NCBI GenBank assembly: GCA_030263275.1
Contig: SZOR01000004.1
Coordinates: 1-64,000, forward strand
Source: DSNY01 sp016861185
GTDB lineage: Bacteria; Pseudomonadota; Gammaproteobacteria; Burkholderiales; Burkholderiaceae_F
Reading direction: 5' to 3'
Length of the DNA: 64,000 bases
Position 1 is the first letter of the stretch. Each line of letters opens with the position of its first letter. The notes under the pieces were generated by a model. The model was not told where the DNA came from, made no database searches, and worked only from the letters and a program-made list of their open reading frames with translations. Positions 46,174 through 54,205 of this stretch are shown here, piece by piece. The position numbers and the translations under genes were made by a program.

Positions 46174-47133
46174 ATGTCGCTTGGCCCGGGCACCTCGGAA
46201 CTCACGCCAACGCTCGCCGATCCGCCGCGCATGCCCGCGCGCGTCGAGACCGTGCGCCGGCAGTTCGATCGGCGCGTCGAGCGCTTCCGCGCGCACGATG
46301 CGCTGGTGCGCGAGGTGGGGCGCCGGCTGATCGAGCGGCTGGACTACGTGAAGCTTGCGCCGTACCGCATCGCCGACATCGGCTGCGGCACCGGCGGCGC
46401 GCGCGCTGCGCTGCTCGCGCGTTATCCGCAGGCAGTCTGGATCGGCATCGATCTGTCGCTGCCGATGCTGCGCGCAGCGGCGCCGCGCGCGGGGCTGCTC
46501 GCGCGGTGGTTGCGCCCGCCGCGCGCGTTCCGCGTCTGCGCGGAAGCCGGCGCGCTGCCGTTCGCCGATGCGACGATCGATCTGGCGTTCTCCAACCTGA
46601 TGCTGCACTGGCACCCGGCGCCGCACACGGTGTTTCCCGAGTGGAAGCGGGTGCTGCGCACTGACGGCCTGCTGATGTTCAGTTGCTTCGGACCCGACAC
46701 GGGCAAGCAGCTTCGCGCGGCCTGCGCGGCGGCGCTGCCCGACGTGCGGCCGTTGCCTTTCGTCGACATGCACGACTTCGGCGACATGATGGTCGCCGCG
46801 GGTTTCGCCACGCCGGTCATGGACGTCGAGGTGCTGACGCTGACCTACGCGTCGCCGCGGGCGCTGCTGCGCGAAGTCGCCGCGCTCGGCGGCAACCCGC
46901 GCGACGACCGGCGTACGGCGCTCGTTTCGACGCGACAGGCGCATGCGTTGTTCGATGCACTCGAAGCGCAGCGCGGCGCCGATGGCCGTATCGCCCTGAG
47001 CTTCGAGGTCGCCTACGGCCATGCGTGGAAGCCGCAGCCGCGCGTGCCGGGCGAAACGAGCATTCCGCTCGACCGCCTGCGCGCGGGATTGGCGGCGCGC
47101 ACGCGACCGGCCACCCGCGATGCGGGTGTGTGA
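46174..47133 (+). CDS. bioC: Malonyl-ACP O-methyltransferase BioC-like
   Basis: A 319-residue SAM-dependent methyltransferase with motif I IADIGCGTGGARAALL, IDLSLPMLRAA, LPFADATIDLAFSNLMLHW and the BioC-typical SCFGPDT, and HDFGDMMVAAGFATPVMDVE blocks. BioC methylates malonyl-ACP to start pimelate synthesis for biotin. The comF-bioC divergent layout is common in betaproteobacteria. No other bio gene lies in the window. Confidence 0.9.
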   Translation: MSLGPGTSELTPTLADPPRMPARVETVRRQFDRRVERFRAHDALVREVGRRLIERLDYVKLAPYRIADIGCGTGGARAALLARYPQAVWIGIDLSLPMLRAAAPRAGLLARWLRPPRAFRVCAEAGALPFADATIDLAFSNLMLHWHPAPHTVFPEWKRVLRTDGLLMFSCFGPDTGKQLRAACAAALPDVRPLPFVDMHDFGDMMVAAGFATPVMDVEVLTLTYASPRALLREVAALGGNPRDDRRTALVSTRQAHALFDALEAQRGADGRIALSFEVAYGHAWKPQPRVPGETSIPLDRLRAGLAARTRPATRDAGV

Positions 47134-47164
47134 CCGCGATCACCGATGCGAAACGCCGGCGCGC

Positions 47165-47191
47165 ACGCCGTGCGCGCACAGCGCACGGCGT
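47165..47191 (+). terminator. Hairpin after bioC
   Basis: ACGCCGTGCGC-GCACA-GCGCACGGCGT, a perfect eleven-base stem, 31 bases after the bioC stop. No T-run follows. Confidence 0.5.
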
Positions 47192-47271
47192 CAGCGGCGC
47201 TGCTCGCCGCGCGGCAGAACGTGCTTGCTGCGGCGCAGGTTCTTGCGCGATTCCGGTCGCCCCGCAGTTGC

Positions 47272-47301
47272 TTGCTGGGGTTTTTCCGCAGCCCCTATAA
47301 T
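47272..47301 (+). promoter_or_regulatory. Promoter of the cytochrome oxidase operon
   Basis: TTGCTG (47272-47277), an 18-base spacer and a perfect TATAAT (47296-47301), about 100 bases before the DUF2244 start. It is the best sigma-70-like promoter in the window. Confidence 0.75.
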
Positions 47302-47318
47302 CCGCCGCGATTCGCGCC

Positions 47319-47339
47319 GGGGTCGCTGATCGCGACCCC
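47319..47339 (+). promoter_or_regulatory. Leader hairpin of the cytochrome oxidase operon
   Basis: GGGGTCGC-TGATC-GCGACCCC, a perfect eight-base stem just after the presumed start point, followed by GTCTTTCG. It may regulate RNA stability or elongation. It could also be a weak terminator. Confidence 0.5.
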
Positions 47340-47402
47340 GTCTTTCGTCGGGGCCTCGTCGCAGTACCTGACTCGGCGCCAAGGTAGTCAAGAGCCCCGT
47401 CG

Positions 47403-47855
47403 ATGAACGACCACGCCACGTGCTGGACCATCAAGCGCAACTGTTCGGCGAGTCCGCGGCAGCTCGCGCTGGTTTTCGCGTCGATCGTCGCGGTGTCGTT
47501 CGCGTTCGGCGCCGCTTTTGCGGCGCACGGCCTGTGGCTCGTGCTGCCTTTCGTGGGGCTGGAAGTGCTCGCGGTGGCGGCGGCCTTTTTCGTCTACGGC
47601 CGGCACGCGGCCGACTACGAGCGCATCGAGCTGCGCGACGGCGTCGTGACGGTGCGCTGCGTCGACGGAACGCGCGCGACCGAGTGGCGCGCGGGATCGG
47701 CGTGGACGCGCGTCGAGGCGGAAGCAGCGCGCGTGTACCTGGCGGCGCACGGGGCGCGCATCGAGGTTGGACGCCATCTGGCGCACGAGCGACGGACGGC
47801 GTTGGCGCAGGAGTTGAGGCAGGCGCTGCGGACGGCCGCGGCGGCGAGGGTTTGA
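47403..47855 (+). CDS. DUF2244 membrane protein
   Basis: A 150-residue protein with two helices (about residues 20-40 and 45-65) and a cytoplasmic domain (YERIELRDGVVTVRCVDG, then RVYLAAHGARIEVGRHLAHERRTALAQELRQAL), the DUF2244 layout. DUF2244 genes precede coxB in many betaproteobacteria and are thought to help oxidase assembly, without direct proof. It is the first gene after the promoter at 47272-47301. Confidence 0.88.
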   Translation: MNDHATCWTIKRNCSASPRQLALVFASIVAVSFAFGAAFAAHGLWLVLPFVGLEVLAVAAAFFVYGRHAADYERIELRDGVVTVRCVDGTRATEWRAGSAWTRVEAEAARVYLAAHGARIEVGRHLAHERRTALAQELRQALRTAAAARV

Positions 47856-47898
47856 GAACAGGGGACGACACGCGGCGCAAGCCGGTGCAGGAAACGCG

Positions 47899-49035
47899 AT
47901 GACAAGAACTGGCCACTCCAAGTTGACGACTCTCCGGACGGTGTTCGCCGCCGGCGCGCTGGCGGTCGCCGGCAGCGCGGGCGCGATCCAGAGCAAGTAC
48001 AACCTCGCGCCGCCGGTCACGCAGATCGCGCGCGACATCCACTGGCTGCACTGGATGATGCTGATCATCTGCGGCGTGATTTTCGTCGCGGTGTTCGGCG
48101 TCATGTTCTATTCGATCTGGGCGCACCGGAAGTCGAAGGGCGCGCAGCCGGCCGATTTCCACGAGAGCACGAAGGTCGAGGTCGTGTGGACCGTGATCCC
48201 CTTCCTGATCGTGATCGGCATGGCGCTGCCGGCGACGAGGACGGTGGTCGCGATGAAGGACACGACCAACGCCGACCTGACGATCAAGGTCACCGGCTAC
48301 CAGTGGAAGTGGGGCTACGACTACCTGAAGGGCGAAGGCGAAGGGATTTCGTTCCTGTCGACGCTCGCGACGCCGCGCGAGCAGATCGAAGGCAAGGCGC
48401 CGAAGTCGAACACCTACCTGATCGAGGTCGACAACGAACTGGTCGTCCCGGTCGGCAAGAAGGTGCGCGTGATCACGACCGCCAACGACGTGATCCACGC
48501 GTGGATGGTGCCCGCCTTCGGCGTCAAGCAGGACGCGATCCCCGGCTTCGTGCGCGACACCTGGTTCCGCGCCGAGAAGATCGGCACCTACCGCGGGCAG
48601 TGCGCCGAGTTGTGCGGACGCGACCACGCGTTCATGCCGATCGTCGTGCGTGTCGTCTCCGCCGAGGATTACACCAAGTGGGTCGCGGAGAAGAAGGCCG
48701 CGCTGGCCGCGGCTGCCGACGATCCGAACAAGACCTGGACCGTCGCCGAGCTGCAGGAGCGCGGCGCCAAGGTGTACGCGGCCAACTGCCAAGCCTGCCA
48801 TCAGGCCAACGGCCGGGGCGTCAAGGGCACGTTCCCGCCGCTGGACGGCAGCGCGGTGGTGATGAACACGCAGCAGCAGATGGCGATCCTGCTCAACGGC
48901 AAAGGTGCGATGCCCTCGTGGAAGGGCTTGAGCGACGTCGAGCTGGCGGCGGTTGCGACGTACACGAAAAACGCCTGGGGCAACAAGGCCGGCGCGGCGG
49001 TGCAGCCCGCGGAATTCAGGGCCGCCCGCAAGTAA
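47899..49035 (+). CDS. coxB: Cytochrome c oxidase subunit II with fused cytochrome c
   Basis: A 378-residue subunit of the aa3/caa3-type oxidase. It has a signal region, two helices (about 53-75 and 95-115), the cupredoxin domain with the CuA ligands in CAELCGRDHAFM, and a C-terminal cytochrome c domain with CQACH (about 300-304) and a Met-ligand loop GAMPSWKGL. The cytochrome domain makes it a caa3-type subunit that can take electrons directly from cytochrome c. It is followed by coxA after 51 bases. Confidence 0.97.
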   Translation: MTRTGHSKLTTLRTVFAAGALAVAGSAGAIQSKYNLAPPVTQIARDIHWLHWMMLIICGVIFVAVFGVMFYSIWAHRKSKGAQPADFHESTKVEVVWTVIPFLIVIGMALPATRTVVAMKDTTNADLTIKVTGYQWKWGYDYLKGEGEGISFLSTLATPREQIEGKAPKSNTYLIEVDNELVVPVGKKVRVITTANDVIHAWMVPAFGVKQDAIPGFVRDTWFRAEKIGTYRGQCAELCGRDHAFMPIVVRVVSAEDYTKWVAEKKAALAAAADDPNKTWTVAELQERGAKVYAANCQACHQANGRGVKGTFPPLDGSAVVMNTQQQMAILLNGKGAMPSWKGLSDVELAAVATYTKNAWGNKAGAAVQPAEFRAARK

Positions 49036-49086
49036 GCAGCCGGGCGAACGCAGAACACTCAGGAATCAGGCAATCGAGGAGTCCGC

Positions 49087-50685
49087 ATGAGCGCAGTCAC
49101 CCCCGACAAGATCGCCGGCCACGCGCACGACGACCACGCGCACGATCATCCGCACGGCTGGCGCCGCTGGCTGTACGCGACCAACCACAAGGACATCGGC
49201 ACGATGTACCTGTGGTTCTCGTTCACGATGTTCCTCGTCGGCGGCGTGCTGGCGCTGGGCATCCGCACGGAGCTGTTCATGCCCGGGCTGCAGGTCTTCG
49301 CGCCCGAGTTCTTCAACCAGCTCACGACGATGCACGGCGTGATCATGGTGTTCGGCGCGATCATGCCGGCCTTCGTCGGTTTCGCGAACTGGATGATTCC
49401 GCTGCAGATCGGGGCGCCCGACATGGCGTTCGCGCGGATGAACAACTTCAGCTTCTGGCTGCTGCCGCCGGCGGCGCTGCTGATCGTCGCTTCGTTCTTC
49501 GTTCCAGGCGGCGCGACGGCGGCCGGCTGGACGCTGTACGCGCCGCTGACGGTGCAGATGGGCCCCGGCATGGACATGGCGATCTTCGCGCTGCACATCA
49601 TGGGCGCGTCGTCGATCATGGGATCGATCAACATCATCACGACGATCCTGAACATGCGCGCGCCCGGCATGACGCTGATGAAGATGCCGATGTTCTGCTG
49701 GACCTGGCTGATCACCGCCTACCTGCTGATCGCGGTGATGCCGGTGCTCGCGGGCGCGATCACGATGACGCTGACCGACCGCCACTTCGGCACGAGCTTC
49801 TTCAACGCCGCGGGCGGCGGCGACCCGGTGATGTACCAGCACATCTTCTGGTTCTTCGGCCATCCCGAGGTGTACATCATGATCCTGCCGGCATTCGGGA
49901 TCGTCAGCCAGATCGTGCCGGTGTTCTCCCGCAAGCCGCTGTTCGGCTACGCGTCGATGGTGTATGCGACCGCTTCGATCGCGATCCTGTCGTTCATCGT
50001 GTGGGCGCACCACATGTTCACGACCGGCATGCCGGTGACGGGACAGCTCTTCTTCATGTACGCGACGATGCTGATCGCGGTGCCCACCGGCGTGAAGATC
50101 TTCAACTGGTTGGCGACGATGTGGCGCGGCTCGATGACCTTCGAAACGCCGATGCTGTTCGCGGTCGGCTTCATCTTCGTGTTCACGATGGGCGGCTTTA
50201 CCGGGCTGATCCTGGCGATGGCGCCGATCGACATCCAGGTGCAGGACACCTATTACGTGGTCGCGCATTTCCATTACGTGCTGGTGGCGGGCTCGCTCTT
50301 CGCGCTGTTCGGCGGCACCTACTTCTGGCTGCCAAAGTGGACCGGCCACATGTACGACGAGACGCTCGGCAAGTGGCACTTCTGGCTGTCGATGATCTTC
50401 TTCAACATCACCTTCTTCCCGATGCACTTCCTCGGGCTTGCGGGCATGCCGCGCCGCTACGCCGACTACGCGATGCAGTTCGCCGACTTCAACATGGTCG
50501 CGTCGATCGGCGCGTTCGGCTTCGGGCTGTCGCAACTGCTGTTCCTGTACATCGTCGTCAAGGCGATCAGGGGCGGCCCGCAGGCGGCGCCCAACTACTT
50601 CGACGCGAAGGACGACGGACTCGAGTGGACCGTGCCGTCGCCGGCGCCGTTCCACACCTTCGAGACCCCGCCGGTGATCAGGTAG
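49087..50685 (+). CDS. coxA: Cytochrome c oxidase subunit I
   Basis: A 532-residue subunit with about twelve helices. Heme a and a3-CuB ligands are in conserved blocks: TTMHGVIMVFGAIMP, FWFFGHPEVYIMILPAFG (the His-Tyr CuB site), WAHHMFTTG (two CuB histidines), and VAHFHYVLVAGSLFALFGG. The K-path Tyr and D-path residues fit the A-type. The N-terminus has a His-rich stretch (HAHDDHAHDHPHG) that may bind copper or zinc. It is the catalytic subunit for O2 reduction and proton pumping. Confidence 0.98.
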   Translation: MSAVTPDKIAGHAHDDHAHDHPHGWRRWLYATNHKDIGTMYLWFSFTMFLVGGVLALGIRTELFMPGLQVFAPEFFNQLTTMHGVIMVFGAIMPAFVGFANWMIPLQIGAPDMAFARMNNFSFWLLPPAALLIVASFFVPGGATAAGWTLYAPLTVQMGPGMDMAIFALHIMGASSIMGSINIITTILNMRAPGMTLMKMPMFCWTWLITAYLLIAVMPVLAGAITMTLTDRHFGTSFFNAAGGGDPVMYQHIFWFFGHPEVYIMILPAFGIVSQIVPVFSRKPLFGYASMVYATASIAILSFIVWAHHMFTTGMPVTGQLFFMYATMLIAVPTGVKIFNWLATMWRGSMTFETPMLFAVGFIFVFTMGGFTGLILAMAPIDIQVQDTYYVVAHFHYVLVAGSLFALFGGTYFWLPKWTGHMYDETLGKWHFWLSMIFFNITFFPMHFLGLAGMPRRYADYAMQFADFNMVASIGAFGFGLSQLLFLYIVVKAIRGGPQAAPNYFDAKDDGLEWTVPSPAPFHTFETPPVIR

Positions 50686-50695
50686 GGCGCACGCC

Positions 50696-50812
50696 ATGGC
50701 GCAGCAGAGCATCGAAGAACGGCGGCGGAACAAGCGCACGGCGTTGATCCTGCTGTCGGTCGTGCTCGTCTTCTTCGCCGGCGTGTTCGTGCGCCGCTGG
50801 CTGGTCGGGTGA
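50696..50812 (+). CDS. Cytochrome oxidase small assembly peptide
   Basis: A 38-residue frame below the length of ordinary gene finding. It reads MAQQSIEERRRNKRTALI and then a hydrophobic helix and RRWLVG. A charged N-terminus and one helix fit the 'cytochrome oxidase small assembly protein' placed between coxA and ctaG in betaproteobacteria. Its TGA overlaps the GTG of ctaG (GTGA), so the two are coupled. The gap between coxA and ctaG is otherwise unexplained. Confidence 0.82.
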   Translation: MAQQSIEERRRNKRTALILLSVVLVFFAGVFVRRWLVG

Positions 50813-51402
50813 GCGCGATGGGCGAAGCGCCGCGCCGGTCCGCCGCCAGCAGCAACCGCACGATGGTGCGCAAGCTCGTCGTCGTCGCGCTGCTGATGTT
50901 CGGCTTCGGCTGGGCGCTGGTGCCGATCTACCGCAAGATCTGCGAGGTCACCGGCATCAACCTGCTGACGACCCGCGACGCGGGCGTCGAGCGGCGCGCG
51001 CGCAATACGCAGGTCGACACGAGCCGCAGGATCGTCGTCGAGTTCGACGCGAACCGGCAGGGGCCGTGGCGCTTCAAGCCGCACGTCAACCACGTCGAGG
51101 TGCATCCCGGCGAGCTGGTGCACGTCGACTACGACCTGGTCAACCTCGAGGCGCGCCCGATGGCCGGGCAGGCGATCCCGAGCTACGCGCCGCTGCAGTC
51201 GGCACGCTATTTCCAGAAGCTCGAATGCTTCTGCTTCGAGCAGCAGACGCTCGCCGCCGGCGAAACGCGCAGGTTTCCGGTCGTGTTCTTCGTCGACCCG
51301 GAGCTGCCGCGCGACGTGACGCAGATCACGCTGTCCTACACGTTCTTCGAGGTGCCGGGCGCCGCGCCGAAGGCGCAGGCCGCCGCACCGGGGCGCAGCT
51401 GA
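50809..51402 (+). CDS. ctaG: Cytochrome c oxidase assembly protein CtaG/Cox11
   Basis: Cox11/CtaG delivers copper to the CuB site of subunit I. The 197-residue protein has one N-terminal helix (LVVVALLMFGFGWALVPIY), the ICEVTGINL motif and the copper-binding KLECFCFEQQTL with the CFCF motif, then the Ig-like domain end (DPELPRDVTQITLSYTFFEV). The GTG at 50809 overlaps the small peptide; an ATG at 50818 is also possible. Confidence 0.96.
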   Translation: MSAMGEAPRRSAASSNRTMVRKLVVVALLMFGFGWALVPIYRKICEVTGINLLTTRDAGVERRARNTQVDTSRRIVVEFDANRQGPWRFKPHVNHVEVHPGELVHVDYDLVNLEARPMAGQAIPSYAPLQSARYFQKLECFCFEQQTLAAGETRRFPVVFFVDPELPRDVTQITLSYTFFEVPGAAPKAQAAAPGRS

Positions 51403-51403
51403 G

Positions 51404-51628
51404 ATGAGCGGACAGCAGAGCATGAAGGACGTCGTGCGGCGCCCCGCATCGTTCGCGCAGACCGCGCGCGCGGTGCTGTGGTCCTTCTTCGGCGTGCGCA
51501 AGCGCGCGCACTACGAGGAGGACGCGGCCAAGCTCAATCCGGTGCACGTGATCGTCATGGGCATCGTCGGCGCGGCGCTGTTCATCGCCGTGCTGCTGTC
51601 GATCATCAAGTTCGTCGTGCTGCGCTAG
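51404..51628 (+). CDS. DUF2970 membrane protein
   Basis: A 74-residue protein beginning MSGQQSMKDVVRRPASFAQTARAVLWSFFGVRKR and ending with a single helix (VHVIVMGIVGAALFIAVLLSIIKFVVL). The pattern matches DUF2970, a family between ctaG and coxC in betaproteobacteria. It lies one base after ctaG. The role in oxidase biogenesis is likely only from its position. Confidence 0.9.
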   Translation: MSGQQSMKDVVRRPASFAQTARAVLWSFFGVRKRAHYEEDAAKLNPVHVIVMGIVGAALFIAVLLSIIKFVVLR

Positions 51629-51668
51629 CGGCGCGCCGGAACAACGCGATTCAGGAGGAGGCAAGACG

Positions 51669-52532
51669 ATGGGATCCACGCAAGGGGCAACGGCGTCGCA
51701 CTACTTCATACCGGCGCCGTCGAACTGGCCGATGGTCGGCATGATCTCGATGATCTTCACGACCTTCGGCGCCAGCATGGTCGTCAACAAGGTGTCGCTC
51801 GGCTACCTGCCGCTGGCGATCGGCTTCGCGCTGCTCGTCTACATGATGCTGGGCTGGTTCGGCGCGGTGATCGGCGAGTCCGAGGCCGGCACCTACAACC
51901 GCAAGGTCGACGTGTCGTTCCGCTGGGGGATGAGCTGGTTCATCTTCTCCGAGGTGATGTTCTTCGCGTCGTTCTTCGGCGCGCTGTTCTACGCGCGCGT
52001 GATCACGCTACCGTCGCTCGGCGACTTCGACCACAAGCTGCTGTGGCCCGACTTCACCGCGACCTGGCCGAACATCGGCCCCGCCGGCATCGTCGAACCT
52101 TTCACGAAGATCCCGGCGTGGCCGCTGCCGACCGTCAACACGATCCTGCTCGTGACTTCGGGCGTCTGGCTGACGATCGCGCACCACGCGCTGCGCCAGA
52201 ACAGGCGCGACAAGGCCGCGTTCTGGCTGTTCATGACGCTGCTGTTCGGTTTTGCCTTCGTCGCGATCCAGGCCTACGAGTACGCGCATGCCTATTCGGA
52301 TCTCAACCTGCGGCTGTCGTCGGGCATCTTCGGCTCGACCTTCTTCATGCTGACGGGCTTCCACGGCTTCCACGTGCTGGTCGGCGCGATCATGCTGACG
52401 GTCGTGCTGATCCGCGTGATGAAAGGGCACTTCAAGCCCGATCACCACTTCGCGTTCGAGGCGGCCGCGTGGTACTGGCACTTCGTCGACGTGGTCTGGA
52501 TCGGCCTGTACATCGTCGTGTACTGGCTCTGA
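51669..52532 (+). CDS. coxC: Cytochrome c oxidase subunit III
   Basis: A 287-residue subunit with about seven helices, the family blocks WGMSWFIFSEVMFFASFFGALFYAR and ATWPNIGP, TGFHGFHVLVGAIMLTVVLIRV and FEAAAWYWHFVDVVWIGLYIVVYW. It supports proton uptake and stability of subunit I. GGAGGAGGC lies a few bases before the ATG. It is the last gene of the oxidase operon. Confidence 0.97.
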   Translation: MGSTQGATASHYFIPAPSNWPMVGMISMIFTTFGASMVVNKVSLGYLPLAIGFALLVYMMLGWFGAVIGESEAGTYNRKVDVSFRWGMSWFIFSEVMFFASFFGALFYARVITLPSLGDFDHKLLWPDFTATWPNIGPAGIVEPFTKIPAWPLPTVNTILLVTSGVWLTIAHHALRQNRRDKAAFWLFMTLLFGFAFVAIQAYEYAHAYSDLNLRLSSGIFGSTFFMLTGFHGFHVLVGAIMLTVVLIRVMKGHFKPDHHFAFEAAAWYWHFVDVVWIGLYIVVYWL

Positions 52533-52579
52533 GGCGTCGGCCGTCGGCCGAGACCGCGAGCAGCGGCAACACCCGATAA

Positions 52580-52603
52580 CGACGGCGCCCGCGGGCGCCG
52601 TCG
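52580..52603. terminator. Shared hairpin between coxC and spoVR
   Basis: CGACGGCGCCC-GC-GGGCGCCGTCG, a perfect inverted repeat in the gap between the convergent coxC and spoVR genes. It can act in both directions. There is no clear T-run. Confidence 0.6.
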
Positions 52604-52609
52604 CTACTC

Positions 52610-54205
52610 TCAGACCCGGTGGACCTTCAGGCGGTTGCCGGTCGCGTCGACTTCCTCGAGCACGACGTCGAAGCCCCACAGCTCCTTGACGTGCGCGAGC
52701 ACGGCGTCGACGTCGTCGCTGTCGAGCAGCCGGCCGTCGAGCACGCGATGGTGCAGCAGCAGCGCGCGCTCGGTGTCGTCGCCGGCGCGCGCCACCTCGA
52801 TCTGCGGCACGTGCGTTTCGGCGCGGTATTGCGCGGCGAGCGCCTGGCGCAGCCGCAGGTAACCCTGCTCGTTGTGGATCGCGCGCACTTCGTAGTTGTT
52901 CTTGTCCTCGGGCCCGTCGTGCAGCAGGAACAGCCGCATGTCGCGCATCACCTTCGGCGACAGGTACTGCTCGATCAGGCTCTCGTCCTTGAAGTTGGCC
53001 ATCGCGAAGTGGATCGCCTCGGGCCATGACCGCCCGCACAGCTCGGGGAACCACTCGCGGTCCTCGTCGGTCGGCGCCTCGCAGATGCGGCGGATGTCGC
53101 GATAGATCGCGAAGCCGAGCGCGTAGGGATTCAGTCCGCGGTAATGCTTGGCGTCGAACGGCGGCTGCGTCACCACGTCGGTGTGGTTCGACAGCCATTC
53201 GAGCATGAAGCCGTCGTCGACTTCGCCGGCGTCGTACAGCTCGTGCAGCAGCGTGTAGTGCCAGAAGGTCGCCGCGCCCTCGTTGGCGACCTTGGTCAGC
53301 CGCTGCGGATAGAAGTACTGGGACACCTTGCGAACGATGCGCACCAGTTCGCGCTGCCACGGTGCGAGCCGCGGCGCGTGCTTCTCGATGAAGTACAGGA
53401 TGTTCTCCTGCGGTTCGAAGGCCGGCGTCTGCGGCGCCGTCTCGTCGCGGCGCGAGTTCAGGTGCGCGAAGTCGGGGTTGAAGTGCCGTTCGGCGAAACG
53501 GAGCCGCTCGGCCTGCCGCTCGCGCTCGCGCCGCGCGGACAGCCGCCCCGGCTTGCGATAGCGGTCCACACCGTACGGCGCCAGCGTATGGCAGCAGTCG
53601 AGGACCTTCTCGACCTCGCGCCAGCCATGGGTCTGCTCGCACTGCATCACGTAGTCGCGCGCGAACTTCAGGTAGTCGAGGATGCTGTCGGCCTGCGTGA
53701 ACTGCTGGAACAGGTAGTTGTTCTTGAAGAACGCGTTGTGGCCGTACGCCGCGTGCGCCATCACGAGCACCTGCAGCGCCAGCGTGTTGGTCTCCATCAG
53801 GTACACGAGCGACGGATTCGTGTTGATCACGATCTCGTACGCCAGCCCCGACTGCCCCTTGCGATACGTGCGCTCCTGCGCGACCAGGTGCTTGCCGAAA
53901 GCCCAGTGCGGATAATGCACCGGCATGCCGACCGTCGAGATGAGGTCGATCATCTGCTCGGCGGTGATCAGTTCGTACTGGATCGGGTAGACGCTGAGCC
54001 CCAACCGCTGCGCGTGGCGCGCGAGCGCCGCGTCGAAACGTTCGAGCGCCTCGCCGGTCCATTCCGAGCCGCGCGCGATCGGCTCGGCCGCGCGCGGCCG
54101 AGCCGGTGTGGGCAGGGGCAGCGATGGCCTCGTCAGCAGCTTGGGCCAGGGCCGCTCGGGCGCGGCCGTACCGCCGCCGCCGCCGGCGTCCTTGGGTTTG
54201 GTCAT
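52610..54205 (-). CDS. SpoVR family protein
   Basis: A 531-residue cytoplasmic protein with an N-terminal low-complexity tail and the SpoVR family blocks: YPIQYELITAEQMIDLISTVGMPVHYPHWAFGK, YGHNAFFKNNYLF, FYPQRLTKVANEGAATFWHY, and NPYALGFAIYRDIRRICE. YcgB in E. coli is the homologue; its function is not clear. It overlaps the yeaH-like gene by four bases (ATGA), giving the known prkA-yeaH-spoVR unit active in starvation and stationary phase. Confidence 0.94.
   Translation of the reverse strand: MTKPKDAGGGGGTAAPERPWPKLLTRPSLPLPTPARPRAAEPIARGSEWTGEALERFDAALARHAQRLGLSVYPIQYELITAEQMIDLISTVGMPVHYPHWAFGKHLVAQERTYRKGQSGLAYEIVINTNPSLVYLMETNTLALQVLVMAHAAYGHNAFFKNNYLFQQFTQADSILDYLKFARDYVMQCEQTHGWREVEKVLDCCHTLAPYGVDRYRKPGRLSARRERERQAERLRFAERHFNPDFAHLNSRRDETAPQTPAFEPQENILYFIEKHAPRLAPWQRELVRIVRKVSQYFYPQRLTKVANEGAATFWHYTLLHELYDAGEVDDGFMLEWLSNHTDVVTQPPFDAKHYRGLNPYALGFAIYRDIRRICEAPTDEDREWFPELCGRSWPEAIHFAMANFKDESLIEQYLSPKVMRDMRLFLLHDGPEDKNNYEVRAIHNEQGYLRLRQALAAQYRAETHVPQIEVARAGDDTERALLLHHRVLDGRLLDSDDVDAVLAHVKELWGFDVVLEEVDATGNRLKVHRV

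Noticed and set aside
48186..50747. An 853-codon plus-strand frame overlapping coxB and coxA
   Set aside because: Arg/Asp/Gly-rich shadow in another frame of the real coxB and coxA, which carry CuA and heme ligands.
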